NCBI GenBank assembly: GCA_965238305.1
Contig: CBDEHK010000001.1
Span: forward strand, 744,001 to 808,000
Source: CBDCGJ01 sp965238305
Lineage (GTDB): Bacteria > Pseudomonadota > Alphaproteobacteria > GCA-2731375
Direction of reading: 5' to 3'
Length of the DNA: 64,000 nucleotides
In this document: piece after piece, positions 25,672-33,512 of the stretch
Numbering within the stretch: the first letter of the stretch is position 1
How the letters are laid out: each line of letters begins with the position of its first letter
Notes under the pieces: model-generated
The model's database searches: none
What the model was told of the DNA's origin: nothing
Seen by the model: only the letters and a program-made list of their open reading frames with translations
Made by a program: the position numbers and the translations under genes

Positions 25672-26990
25672 TGGGACCCGCGTCCGAATTCGGGATAAGC
25701 CTCCAGTCCCAATTCACTGACGTCACCGCCATTATGTTCGCTTTCTTCGTCGAGGCGGATGCCGACCGTCACTTTCAGGAGGTACCAGAAGAGACTGCTG
25801 GCAACGATCACGAACAGGCCGATGGCCACCACCCCGGTCAACTGGGTTACGAAACTGGCGTCCGCGTTAGTGATTGGCACCGCCATGGTGCCCCAGATGC
25901 CAGCCACCAAGTGAGCGGAGACGGCGCCGACGACATCGTCGATCTTGAACTTATCCAACATCGGAATGGCCAGGACCACCAGAATGCCGCCGACCGCGCC
26001 GATCAGAAGCGCCAGACCCATGGAGGGAGTATCCGGGCCCGCAGTGATCGACACCAAACCAGCGATGGCGCCATTGAGGGCCATGGTCAAGTCGACTTTC
26101 TTATACAGCAATTGCGACATTACGATTGCCGCGACGACGCCACCGGCCGCTGCCATATTGGTATTGGCGAAGATATTGGCGATGGCGATGACGTCAGCGG
26201 CGGAGCCCATGGCCAACTGCGAGCCGCCGTTGAAACCGAACCAACCGAGCCACAGAATGAAGGTGCCGACCGTGGCCAGCGGCAGGTTCGACCCCGGCAT
26301 CGGATTGACCCGGCCATCGGCGCCATATTTACCCTTGCGGGCCCCTAAGATGATGGCCCCGGTTAAGGCGGCCCAACCGCCCACGGAATGAACCAGCGTC
26401 GAGCCGGCGAAATCGACAAAGCCCATTTCGGAAAGCCAACCGCCGCCCCACTGCCAGGAGCCTTGGATCGGATAGATCAGACCGGTCAGAAGGAGGACAA
26501 AAATCATGAATGGCCAAATCTTAATCCGCTCCGCCAAGGTGCCGGAAACGATCGAGGCGGCAGTGGCGACAAAGACCATTTGGAAGAACCAGTCGGAAGA
26601 AGCGGCATAGGGATTGTCGTCGCTGAATTTACCGCTCAAGGCGGCGCCATCGTCGGCCGACCAGATGCCGGGGATGCCAAAAAAGCCCCCATCGACACCG
26701 TTATACATCAAATTATAGCCGATCAGGTAATACATGATTCCGGCCAGGGAATAGAGCGAGATATTCTTCAGACACATGGTGGCGACATTTTTCGAGCGCA
26801 CCAGGCCGGCTTCCAACATGCAGAAACCGGCGGCCATCCACATCACCAGGAAGCCACACATCAAAAACGACAGGCTGTTAAAAACAAAGGCGGTTTCACT
26901 TTCCACCGCCGCCCAAGCCGGTGCCGCCGACAGTGCGGCCAGGCTCAGGCCCGCAACAGCAAGGTATTTTTTCAGTTTGATTTTCATCAT
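25662..26990 (-). CDS. amt: Ammonium transporter (AmtB family), copy 2
   Basis: A 442-residue ammonium channel with an N-terminal signal-peptide-like segment (KKYLAVAGLSLAALSAAPAWA) as in E. coli AmtB, then about 11 membrane helices. Motifs: FVMWMAAGFCMLEAGLVRSKN-like opening (LVMWMAAGFCMLEAG), FAGSTLVHSVGGWAALTGA with the first pore His, and SAHLVAGIWGTMAVP with the second. It lies 25 nt after glnK in the same direction, the classic glnK-amtB operon; GlnK is expected to block the channel directly when nitrogen is plentiful. Start is one of two adjacent ATGs (26990 or 26987). The stop lies in a tandem repeat. Confidence 0.95.
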   Translation of the reverse strand: MMKIKLKKYLAVAGLSLAALSAAPAWAAVESETAFVFNSLSFLMCGFLVMWMAAGFCMLEAGLVRSKNVATMCLKNISLYSLAGIMYYLIGYNLMYNGVDGGFFGIPGIWSADDGAALSGKFSDDNPYAASSDWFFQMVFVATAASIVSGTLAERIKIWPFMIFVLLLTGLIYPIQGSWQWGGGWLSEMGFVDFAGSTLVHSVGGWAALTGAIILGARKGKYGADGRVNPMPGSNLPLATVGTFILWLGWFGFNGGSQLAMGSAADVIAIANIFANTNMAAAGGVVAAIVMSQLLYKKVDLTMALNGAIAGLVSITAGPDTPSMGLALLIGAVGGILVVLAIPMLDKFKIDDVVGAVSAHLVAGIWGTMAVPITNADASFVTQLTGVVAIGLFVIVASSLFWYLLKVTVGIRLDEESEHNGGDVSELGLEAYPEFGRGSQAF

Positions 26991-27015
26991 TTTTCCAATC
27001 TTTCGGGGCTTAATT

Positions 27016-27354
27016 TTAAAGCGCGTCGGCGTCGGTTTCGCCGGTGCGAATGCGCAATACTTGCGTCAGGTCGAGGGCGAATATCTTACCGTCACCGATC
27101 TGACCGGTATTGGCGACCTTGGCGATGGCTTCAATCACGCTTTCGGCCTGATCTTCGGCGACCGCGATTTCGAGTTTTAATTTCGGGCGGAAGTTCACCG
27201 CATATTCGGCCCCGCGATAAATTTCCGTATGGCCTTTTTGGCGGCCGAAACCTTTGACTTCGCTGACCGTCATGCCTTCGATACCGAGTTGTCCCAGCGC
27301 GTCATGCACATCGTCCAGCTTAAATGGCTTAATCACCGCCACAATCATCTTCAT
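27016..27354 (-). CDS. glnK: PII nitrogen regulatory protein (GlnK/GlnB)
   Basis: A 112-residue PII signal protein that senses 2-oxoglutarate and ATP/ADP. The uridylylation site is the conserved Tyr51 in the T-loop (HTEIYRGAEYAVNF), and IGDGKIFALDLTQVLRIRTGE is the PII C-terminal signature. The start at 27354 has a strong GGAGGAGAAG site; the first residues MKMIVAVIKPFKLDDV match the family, so the open frame upstream is not used. It leads the operon with amt copy 2 and, by position, is probably the GlnK type dedicated to the transporter. A sigma-54-like element lies 54 nt upstream. Confidence 0.95.
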   Translation of the reverse strand: MKMIVAVIKPFKLDDVHDALGQLGIEGMTVSEVKGFGRQKGHTEIYRGAEYAVNFRPKLKLEIAVAEDQAESVIEAIAKVANTGQIGDGKIFALDLTQVLRIRTGETDADAL

Positions 27355-27407
27355 GGAAACTTCTCCTCCATTGTCCCGCAGTACAAACTGCTTCGCGGCG
27401 TTGGATT

Positions 27408-27422
27408 TCAAGAAGCATGCCG
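27408..27422 (-). promoter_or_regulatory. Sigma-54-like promoter element upstream of glnK
   Basis: Leftward CGGCATGCTTCTTGA has GG at -24 and correct spacing to TTG, with A in place of the expected C at -12. It shares GGCAYGCTTCTTG with the element before amt copy 1 at nearly the same distance from the start codon. Confidence 0.45.
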
Positions 27423-27488
27423 ATTGGGGCACTTCCCATAAAGTATTGAAATATATGGTATAAATATTTCGCGCGGGCGCATTGATAG

Positions 27489-27519
27489 ATAGTTATGCCT
27501 AATTTTTAAGCATAACTAT
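27489..27519. repeat. AT-rich inverted repeat between glnK and a sulfotransferase gene
   Basis: Perfect 10-nt arms ATAGTTATGC (27489-27498) and GCATAACTAT (27510-27519) with an 11-nt centre. It could be a weak terminator for the sulfotransferase gene ending at 27560 or a regulator site for glnK; no T-run follows. Confidence 0.6.
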
Positions 27520-27559
27520 ACTACCGCCTAATAATTATACAGTAAAATCTGCTGAATAT

Positions 27560-28177
27560 CTAAGCCTCATCCAATCCGGTCATGACGCGGAATTCGGCGG
27601 TGGAATTTAACCGCGGATAGGGTGTATCGGGGACCGGAACCTCCAGGAATTCACAAAGCGGTTGCCAACCTTCCGAAACTTCATAGGTCAGTAAGCGCGC
27701 GGCGGGGATCGCCGCCTGGACGGTCTTGATATGATCTTCGAAAACCCGTTTGGCAAAATCCCGTTCGCCCAGACGGCCGGAAAAGGTCCGTTGCATGATG
27801 ATTGCCGCCGCCATGGCATGACGGTCAGGGTCGGTTGCCGGCCGTAGCATCGCCGGCAGAATGGTTTCGGAAATACTGTCGTACCAGCGATCGGCGTCGC
27901 GATGGGTCAATATCACTTTGGCGTCGGGATAAGCGTCGGCCAGTTGCCGCCAAAAGTGACAGGCCGGCCAGTCCACCGCAGCGCGATAGTTACTAAGCAG
28001 CCCTGGCCAATCCATCTGCGGATTATCGATTGCCTGATGCCAGCCAACGGCATGGCCGGGATTATCCATTACTTCCAACATATGATAACAGGGCCCGAAA
28101 CCAAGCTCCTCCAGCGCCGCCTTGAACGACAAGGTCCCGGTCCGCCCAAAGCCGGCCCCGATGATCTTAAGTGTCAT
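27560..28177 (-). CDS. Sulfotransferase family protein
   Basis: A 205-residue protein of the sulfotransferase_4 type. The N-terminal IIGAGFGRTGTLSFKAALEE contains the loop that binds the 5'-phosphosulfate of PAPS (G-R-T-G-T), and VILTHRDADRWYDSI carries the 3'-phosphate-binding Arg/Ser region. Such enzymes move sulfate from PAPS to an acceptor; the acceptor is unknown and activity in this subfamily is often unproven. The start at 28177 (MTLKIIG) has GAGG about 8 nt upstream; the upstream open frame is basic and not family-like. It follows the amidase gene by 16 nt in the same direction, so the two are probably co-transcribed. Confidence 0.82.
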   Translation of the reverse strand: MTLKIIGAGFGRTGTLSFKAALEELGFGPCYHMLEVMDNPGHAVGWHQAIDNPQMDWPGLLSNYRAAVDWPACHFWRQLADAYPDAKVILTHRDADRWYDSISETILPAMLRPATDPDRHAMAAAIIMQRTFSGRLGERDFAKRVFEDHIKTVQAAIPAARLLTYEVSEGWQPLCEFLEVPVPDTPYPRLNSTAEFRVMTGLDEA

Positions 28178-28193
28178 GTATTTTGCCTCTATT

Positions 28194-29555
28194 CTAATCC
28201 GCCAGAACCTGTTCCGCCGCCGCCGACAGGCGCAGGATCTTGCCTTCTTCATGGGCCCGGCCCATCAGTTGCAGGCCGACCGGCAATTCCCCTTCGCCCT
28301 GACAAGGCAGAGTGACACCGCAGGTTTTCATCAAATTTCCCAGGCGAGTATTGCGCGAGGAGCGGATATTGGCCCGGTCATAAGCCGCTTCATCGTCGAT
28401 CAGGTCGGCAATCCGGGGCGGCACTTGCGGCGATGTCGGCAGTACCACGGCGTGATAACCGGCGATGCGGCGGGCATAATCCAGTTGCAGGCGGGCAACA
28501 CCGATCTGCACCGTTTCTTCATCGATGGCGCTGAGATTTTTGGCCAGGCGGAAGCGGTCGATGATGCCCTGATACATCTCATCGGCCCGGCTATCGAACA
28601 GATCGCCCCACAGGGCGTAACCTTCGGCGCTGATGATGTTGCCATGTTTGGCGACCAGCTCGAAGGCGGCTGCGAATTCCGGTACCTCCGCCTCGATAAT
28701 TTCGGCCCCGGCATTGGCCAGTTTATCGAGCGCGGCGGACATTGCCGTATTAACTTCGTGATCCAGCTCATCAAACACAATGGTGCTCGGTTTCAAAAGC
28801 CGGACACCTTGCAAGTTCGCGCCGGCTAAATCGTAGGGCTGGCTGGCATTCAGAACGGCGAAGATCGCATTGGCGTCGGCGACGTCCTTGGTCAAAGGCC
28901 CGATGGTATCGAAGCTGGGCGAGAGCGCCAGGATGCCATCCAAAGGCAATAACTTAATCGTGGTCTTGAGACCGACCAGGCCGTTATAGGCAGCGGGAAT
29001 ACGGACCGAGCCGCCAGTGTCGCTACCGATCCCGGCGGGCGCCAAACCGGTGGCGACGGAGACCCCGGCGCCGGACGACGAACCCCCCGGCACCCGCGCG
29101 TCATTGCCGCCGCCCTGGCTTGAGGGGGTGCCAAAATAGGGATTGATGCCAAGACCGGAATAGGCAAATTCCGACAGCGTGGTCTTGCCAAGGCAGACCA
29201 TGCCGGCCCGGCTCGCCCGCTTCAGCAATAGCGCATCTTCCTCCGGCACCCGGTCCGACAGTAATTGCGAGGCGAAGGTGGTGCGGATGCCGGCGGTATC
29301 GGTTAGATCCTTCCAGCTCATCGGCACGCCATCCAAAGCGCTTCGCCGAAGGCCGGATTTGGCCCGCGCGCTGGCCGCCTTGGCTTCTCCCCGGGCGCGA
29401 TCCGCGGTGACGGTGATATAGACCGCATGCTCCTTGTCAGCCGCGCCAATACGGTCGAGAAAATGTTCGCACAAGTCGACCGGATCGATCACGCCGGTAC
29501 CGATCCCCGCCCCCAATTCCAGGGGCGTCATTTCGTGCCAGTTCGCTTGCGTCAT
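28194..29555 (-). CDS. Amidase (amidase signature family)
   Basis: A 453-residue amidase-signature hydrolase. The Ser-cisSer-Lys triad is visible: Lys in VPMSWKDLTD, the cis-Ser in VPGGSSSGAGVSVA and the nucleophile Ser in GSDTGGSVRIPAA. The glycine-serine stretch has the family length and spacing. Such enzymes hydrolyse carbon-nitrogen amide bonds; the C-terminus does not suggest the GatA subunit, as no GatB/C genes are nearby. The start at 29555 is preferred because GGAGAG lies about 8 nt upstream; an in-frame ATG at 29570 is possible. It is divergent from the UbiH-like gene with only 67 nt between starts. Confidence 0.9.
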   Translation of the reverse strand: MTQANWHEMTPLELGAGIGTGVIDPVDLCEHFLDRIGAADKEHAVYITVTADRARGEAKAASARAKSGLRRSALDGVPMSWKDLTDTAGIRTTFASQLLSDRVPEEDALLLKRASRAGMVCLGKTTLSEFAYSGLGINPYFGTPSSQGGGNDARVPGGSSSGAGVSVATGLAPAGIGSDTGGSVRIPAAYNGLVGLKTTIKLLPLDGILALSPSFDTIGPLTKDVADANAIFAVLNASQPYDLAGANLQGVRLLKPSTIVFDELDHEVNTAMSAALDKLANAGAEIIEAEVPEFAAAFELVAKHGNIISAEGYALWGDLFDSRADEMYQGIIDRFRLAKNLSAIDEETVQIGVARLQLDYARRIAGYHAVVLPTSPQVPPRIADLIDDEAAYDRANIRSSRNTRLGNLMKTCGVTLPCQGEGELPVGLQLMGRAHEEGKILRLSAAAEQVLAD

Positions 29556-29622
29556 TTTGTAACTCTCCATCGCGGACAATGTTCTTGCCAACATGCAAAC
29601 AGAGCGCCATGGTGAGCGCAAG

Positions 29623-30846
29623 ATGAAAATTCAGAAAAATATCGACGCGGACCTGTTGATTGTTGGCGGCGGCATGTCCGGGATGACCATGGCGCTGGCG
29701 GCGCAACATGCCGGGCTGCGGGTGGTGATGATCGAGCGGGCGGCGCCGGCGGATGTGACCGCGGCGCCTTACGACGGCCGGGTTTCGGCGATTGCTTATG
29801 GCTGTCACGCGATGTTTGAGGTGCTGGGGGTGTGGCCGCATCTGGCGGCGGCGGAACCGATCCAGGAAATCCGTGTCTCCGACGGCCGCTCGCCGTTTTT
29901 TCTGCATTTCGACCACCGCGAAGTCGGCGATCGGCCGTTTGGATTTATGGTCGAAAACCGCCATCTGCGGATGGCCCTGCATGAATGCTTGGCGGCGGCC
30001 ACGACTATTGAATTTTTCACTGCCTGCCAGTTGGCCGACTTGGACCGTAGCGGCGGCCTGGCCCGGGCCCGGTTGGATAATGGCGTCGAGGTGCAAGCGC
30101 CGCTGGTGATCGCGGCGGAAGGACGCAATTCGCCCTTGCGCGAAGCCGCCGGCATCCAGCTGTTGAAATGGCGCTATCGGCAAACCGCCATCGTCAGTGT
30201 TGTGGAGCACGAAGCGCCGCATTATGGCGTGGCGCTGGAACATTTTCTGCCCGGTGGCCCGTTTGCGCTATTGCCGATGGCAGGCAATCAATCGGCTTTG
30301 GTTTGGACCGAAGATGAAAAGCTGGCACCGGCGATGGTGGCCTTGCCAGACGATGAATTCGATGCCGAGATACAACGCCGCCTCGGCGATCATTGGGGCA
30401 AGGTGCGCTGCGTGGCGCCGCGCTGGACCTATCCGTTAGGCCTGCAGAATGCCGAACGTTATATCGATCGGCGCTTGGCGCTGATCTCGGACGCGGCCCA
30501 TTCGATGCATCCGATCGCCGGCCAGGGCCTGAATGTCGGCCTGCGCGATGTCGCCTGTCTGGCGGAAGTCCTGCAGGATGCGCAGCGCCTTGGCCTTGAT
30601 CTGGGCGGGCAAAATGTTCTGAAAAAATATCAAGAATGGCGGCGTTTCGATGTCCTGACAATGCTGGTCATGACCGACGGTCTCAATCGAGGTTTCTCGA
30701 CCAACTTTGGCCCGCTGCGCTTGGCCCGCGATCTCGGCCTCGGCTTGGTCCAGCGGATCGGTCCGGCCAAACGTTTCTTCGAACGCCACGCCGCCGGCTT
30801 TTCCGGCGACCTGCCGAAACTGATCAAAGGCGAAGCGCTGGGCTAA
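29623..30846 (+). CDS. UbiH/UbiF/COQ6-type FAD-dependent monooxygenase
   Basis: A 407-residue flavoprotein hydroxylase of the ubiquinone pathway type. The FAD dinucleotide-binding motif is LLIVGGGMSGMTMALAA (about residues 11-27), the conserved DG-type segment is seen in PYDGRVSAIAYG, and the GD-type motif is ISDAAHSMHPIAGQGLNVGLRD. These enzymes add a hydroxyl to the ring of ubiquinone precursors at the inner membrane. Which ring position is used cannot be read from the sequence. The start at 29623 has GGTGAG upstream and aligns with the first family strand; an ATG at 29593 is in frame but lies in the divergent control region. Confidence 0.9.
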   Translation: MKIQKNIDADLLIVGGGMSGMTMALAAQHAGLRVVMIERAAPADVTAAPYDGRVSAIAYGCHAMFEVLGVWPHLAAAEPIQEIRVSDGRSPFFLHFDHREVGDRPFGFMVENRHLRMALHECLAAATTIEFFTACQLADLDRSGGLARARLDNGVEVQAPLVIAAEGRNSPLREAAGIQLLKWRYRQTAIVSVVEHEAPHYGVALEHFLPGGPFALLPMAGNQSALVWTEDEKLAPAMVALPDDEFDAEIQRRLGDHWGKVRCVAPRWTYPLGLQNAERYIDRRLALISDAAHSMHPIAGQGLNVGLRDVACLAEVLQDAQRLGLDLGGQNVLKKYQEWRRFDVLTMLVMTDGLNRGFSTNFGPLRLARDLGLGLVQRIGPAKRFFERHAAGFSGDLPKLIKGEALG

Positions 30847-30930
30847 GCCCAGCCTGCGACTCCCCATCCAGCCCTATTTGCGCTAAAATCCCCCGGCGCG
30901 TTCAACCGCGCAACAGAATGGGGACGGGCG

Positions 30931-31788
30931 ATGGACGAAAATCCAGAGGAAAAGGGTGGCGGAAAGAACGGTATTTCCGAATCGGGTCAATCTTCCGGGG
31001 AGAATGAGGCGGACGTCATCACCGGCGTTGGCAACGTGCAACAGGAGCCTGGTACCGCGTCCGGAAGCGGTGTTGTGACACCGCCGCCGGCTTCCACAAC
31101 ATCGGCTAGCAACAACGATGAATCCGATAAAGCTACACCGGGCTCGCCTGAAAACCCGCCGCCAGATATCGATCCTTCTGGCGATGGGGCAGGTTTGGTT
31201 CCCTTAACAATCGAACTGGTCCAAAACGCGTTGCCGAAACTGGGCGAGTTTAACGTGGTGTTCGTCCCAACGGATAATCAAGGCGGGCGCGGCGAACTCA
31301 GCACCGCAATAATCGATAGCTTCGGCGTCGATCTGGATTTCCCGAATATAGAAGAACTCGCACAGTCCAAATTCGCCAGTAGGACCATCGAGGGCGGTAC
31401 CATCGTCTACTTCGTCGTTGTTGAGGTCGGCAGGCCAGGTGAGGATCGCATCCTGCGACTAGGATTGTCTGAAGCCTTTGCCAATCTACTCAATACCGTC
31501 GCGCCAGCACAAAGCCGGGCAAATATTGCTATTTGGTTGCCGCTCATGGCGACAGGGTCGGGCGGTTTGTCGCCTATAAGAAGTCTAGCCGTCACCTTGG
31601 AATTGACTTCGGTAATGCAATTAGGTTCAGTGACATTATCTGTGCCGGCGGGACTAACGTCGAAGCAAAAAACCGAAATGGTTGCCACCTGCAAGGCGGT
31701 GATGGAAAAAAATCGAACACCTGTCGATCGACTATTCGATCCTGCTGCCCGACACCATTCTGGAAACCGAGACCGGTTTCCACCATGA
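30931..31788 (+). CDS. N-terminal part of a frameshifted KAP NTPase gene, or separate unknown protein
   Basis: This 285-residue reading frame starts with GGGGACGGG just before its ATG. Residues 1-85 are low-complexity (Gly, Ser, Pro, Asp, Glu), residues ~88-250 look like an alpha/beta domain with strands TIVYFVVVEVG and ANIAIWLPLMATGSGGLSP. The last motif recalls the P-L-x-x-T-G-x-G-G-L-S loop of macro-like ADP-ribose-binding domains, but that is a guess from one motif. The final ~25 residues (after VMEK) look non-native: they read through a stretch that in the next frame codes for the start of the KAP domain. The real product is probably this domain joined to the NTPase at 31811-33505 via the A7 run at 31706-31712. 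Confidence 0.6.
   Translation: MDENPEEKGGGKNGISESGQSSGENEADVITGVGNVQQEPGTASGSGVVTPPPASTTSASNNDESDKATPGSPENPPPDIDPSGDGAGLVPLTIELVQNALPKLGEFNVVFVPTDNQGGRGELSTAIIDSFGVDLDFPNIEELAQSKFASRTIEGGTIVYFVVVEVGRPGEDRILRLGLSEAFANLLNTVAPAQSRANIAIWLPLMATGSGGLSPIRSLAVTLELTSVMQLGSVTLSVPAGLTSKQKTEMVATCKAVMEKNRTPVDRLFDPAARHHSGNRDRFPP
31706..31712 (+). other. Seven-A run at the point where the coding frame changes
   Basis: ATGG-AAAAAAA-TCG. The first reading frame enters this run and KAP-like coding leaves it in the +1 frame. A stop (TGA at 31700-31702) closes the KAP frame just upstream, so the switch must lie between 31703 and the KAP-like start near 31713. It may be a slippage site, a disabling mutation or an assembly error. 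Confidence 0.6.
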
Positions 31789-31810
31789 CGGGCCGGCGCA
31801 GGTAGACCGC

Positions 31811-33505
31811 TTGAATTTCGCCCCACAGGTCGAGGCGCTTCGGGTTTTTCTGTCGAACGAAGAGAAGACCAAAACGCCGATCTCCAGCGCCATCGACGGG
31901 CCCTGGGGCAGTGGCAAATCATCTTTCATGCTGATGCTGCGGGAAGCCTTGCAGCCCAGCGACGGTGAAGTACAACGCCTGGATTATTCCTCGGCGCCGG
32001 AATTGTTGGGGTTCTGGAGGACCAGCTGGCGGTTACTCAAAGCCTTGTTGCCGCGACCGCCGAAGTTCAAAGTGGAAACCGATCAGCGCCTGTTCGAGAC
32101 GGCCTATATCAATCTCTGGCGGGTTCAGTCGGCAAAAAATGTCGCTGCCGGCATTGTCCATCAATTAATTCAAGATCTGACGATCCGCCGTGGTTTCGAC
32201 TTTTTTGTTCGCCTCGGCCTGGTGCGTCTCAATCGCCTGCAGATCATTACTTATCTGGCGGAAAAAGCGGTCGGCAATATCGTCACCATCATCGCCCTGA
32301 CGGTCATCATGCTCTGGACCGGCGAAGCCTTTATCGTGTCAGGGCTTAAATTAGGCCATTTCCCCGGTGCGGCAGAGGCCACCGGATTTACCCTATCGGC
32401 GATTTTGTTGGTGAAAGGGATTGCCACGCGCTTGTCCAAGGCACCGGCGAAATTTCGCCTCAGCGAATTTATCCAAAAACCCAATTATGTCGATTTGGTC
32501 GGTCCCATCAGCGAAGTAGAGCAGGATTTTCAGCGCATCCTGCAGGTGCTGAAAGCCGAAGGCAAAACCTTGGTGTTGTTCGTTGATGACCTGGACCGCT
32601 GCGCGCCAGACGAAACAGCGAGCATCGTCGAAGCCCTGAACGTATTTTTCGCGCGCGAAGGCGAGGAGAACTGCATCTTCATCATTGGCCTGCATCGCGA
32701 TTTGGTCGCCGCCAATCTGGAAATTGCATACGGCAAATTGGTCGAGAAGGTAGAAACGTCAGAGTTGCTGGCGGCGCAGCGGCCTTATGGGCGGCGCTTC
32801 CTGGAAAAGCTCACCCAACTAGTGGTGCATGTGCCGAAGGGCGACGATACCACGATCAATCGCTATGTCAGTGGCCTCAGTGGTCGCGCCGTGGTTGATC
32901 TGGAACGCGCATTTGCCGATCGTCATCGCCGCCAGGAAGCCGGCACCGCCGACGATGCCGCCTGGCAAAAGACCAGGCAACAATTTGTCACGCAGGGGGT
33001 GAACGAAGCCCAATTGGACGAAGTCGAAAGCAAGGTCGTGGCTCAGTTCGCCCGTTTAGAAGCCGCCGACCGTCTGGGCGAAGATGATCAGAATTTGCGG
33101 GATATCTTCACGCTGATCCGCCCGGCGTTGCATAATAGCCCCCGGCAATATAAGCGCTTTTTTAATCTGTTCCGGTTGAACAATTTTGTTGCCGCGGCGA
33201 CCCTGAACCACCAATCCGTTGGCGAAGAAACGGCGATGCTGGAAATCGCGCAACGCACGGTAATTAGTTTGGAATACCCGCTTGTGGACCGCTACATCAA
33301 CGAAGAAGATGAGAATTTGCAGCTATGTAAAAATTTTGCCGACCTAGCGTGGCAAAGCAAACTACAATATTCGGACAAAATTCTTCAATTTGTCGAAGAA
33401 GTAAAAATGGTCATCGACAAAAGCCCGACCTTGCAAAATTTACTCCTGCTGACCCCAACAATTCCGCAGGATCGGTCAAAACAGGACGACAAATCTTCGT
33501 TATGA
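31811..33505 (+). CDS. KAP family P-loop NTPase (membrane-anchored), true N-terminus lies upstream in same frame
   Basis: The frame from TTG at 31811 gives 564 residues. Walker A is GPWGSGKSSF (30-39) and Walker B is LVLFVDDLDRCAPDE (254-268), whose D-D-L-D-R is the KAP signature. Two hydrophobic segments (~154-175 and ~188-205) are inserted between them, as is normal for KAP proteins and suggests inner-membrane anchoring with NTPase in the cytoplasm. Family-like sequence (IDYSILLPDTI, HHDGPAQVDRLNFAPQVEAL) continues upstream of 31811 in this frame back to 31713, yet no ATG, GTG or TTG is found there before the TGA at 31700. This supports a fused protein with the 30931 frame. Many KAP proteins are linked to phage defence; that role here is inference. 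Confidence 0.8.
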   Translation: MNFAPQVEALRVFLSNEEKTKTPISSAIDGPWGSGKSSFMLMLREALQPSDGEVQRLDYSSAPELLGFWRTSWRLLKALLPRPPKFKVETDQRLFETAYINLWRVQSAKNVAAGIVHQLIQDLTIRRGFDFFVRLGLVRLNRLQIITYLAEKAVGNIVTIIALTVIMLWTGEAFIVSGLKLGHFPGAAEATGFTLSAILLVKGIATRLSKAPAKFRLSEFIQKPNYVDLVGPISEVEQDFQRILQVLKAEGKTLVLFVDDLDRCAPDETASIVEALNVFFAREGEENCIFIIGLHRDLVAANLEIAYGKLVEKVETSELLAAQRPYGRRFLEKLTQLVVHVPKGDDTTINRYVSGLSGRAVVDLERAFADRHRRQEAGTADDAAWQKTRQQFVTQGVNEAQLDEVESKVVAQFARLEAADRLGEDDQNLRDIFTLIRPALHNSPRQYKRFFNLFRLNNFVAAATLNHQSVGEETAMLEIAQRTVISLEYPLVDRYINEEDENLQLCKNFADLAWQSKLQYSDKILQFVEEVKMVIDKSPTLQNLLLLTPTIPQDRSKQDDKSSL

Positions 33506-33512
33506 TCTTGCC

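Noticed and set aside
24143..26990. Recent duplication of the two ammonium transporters
   Set aside because: Their proteins differ along the whole length and only one has the signal-peptide-like start, so they are old paralogues, not a recent copy.
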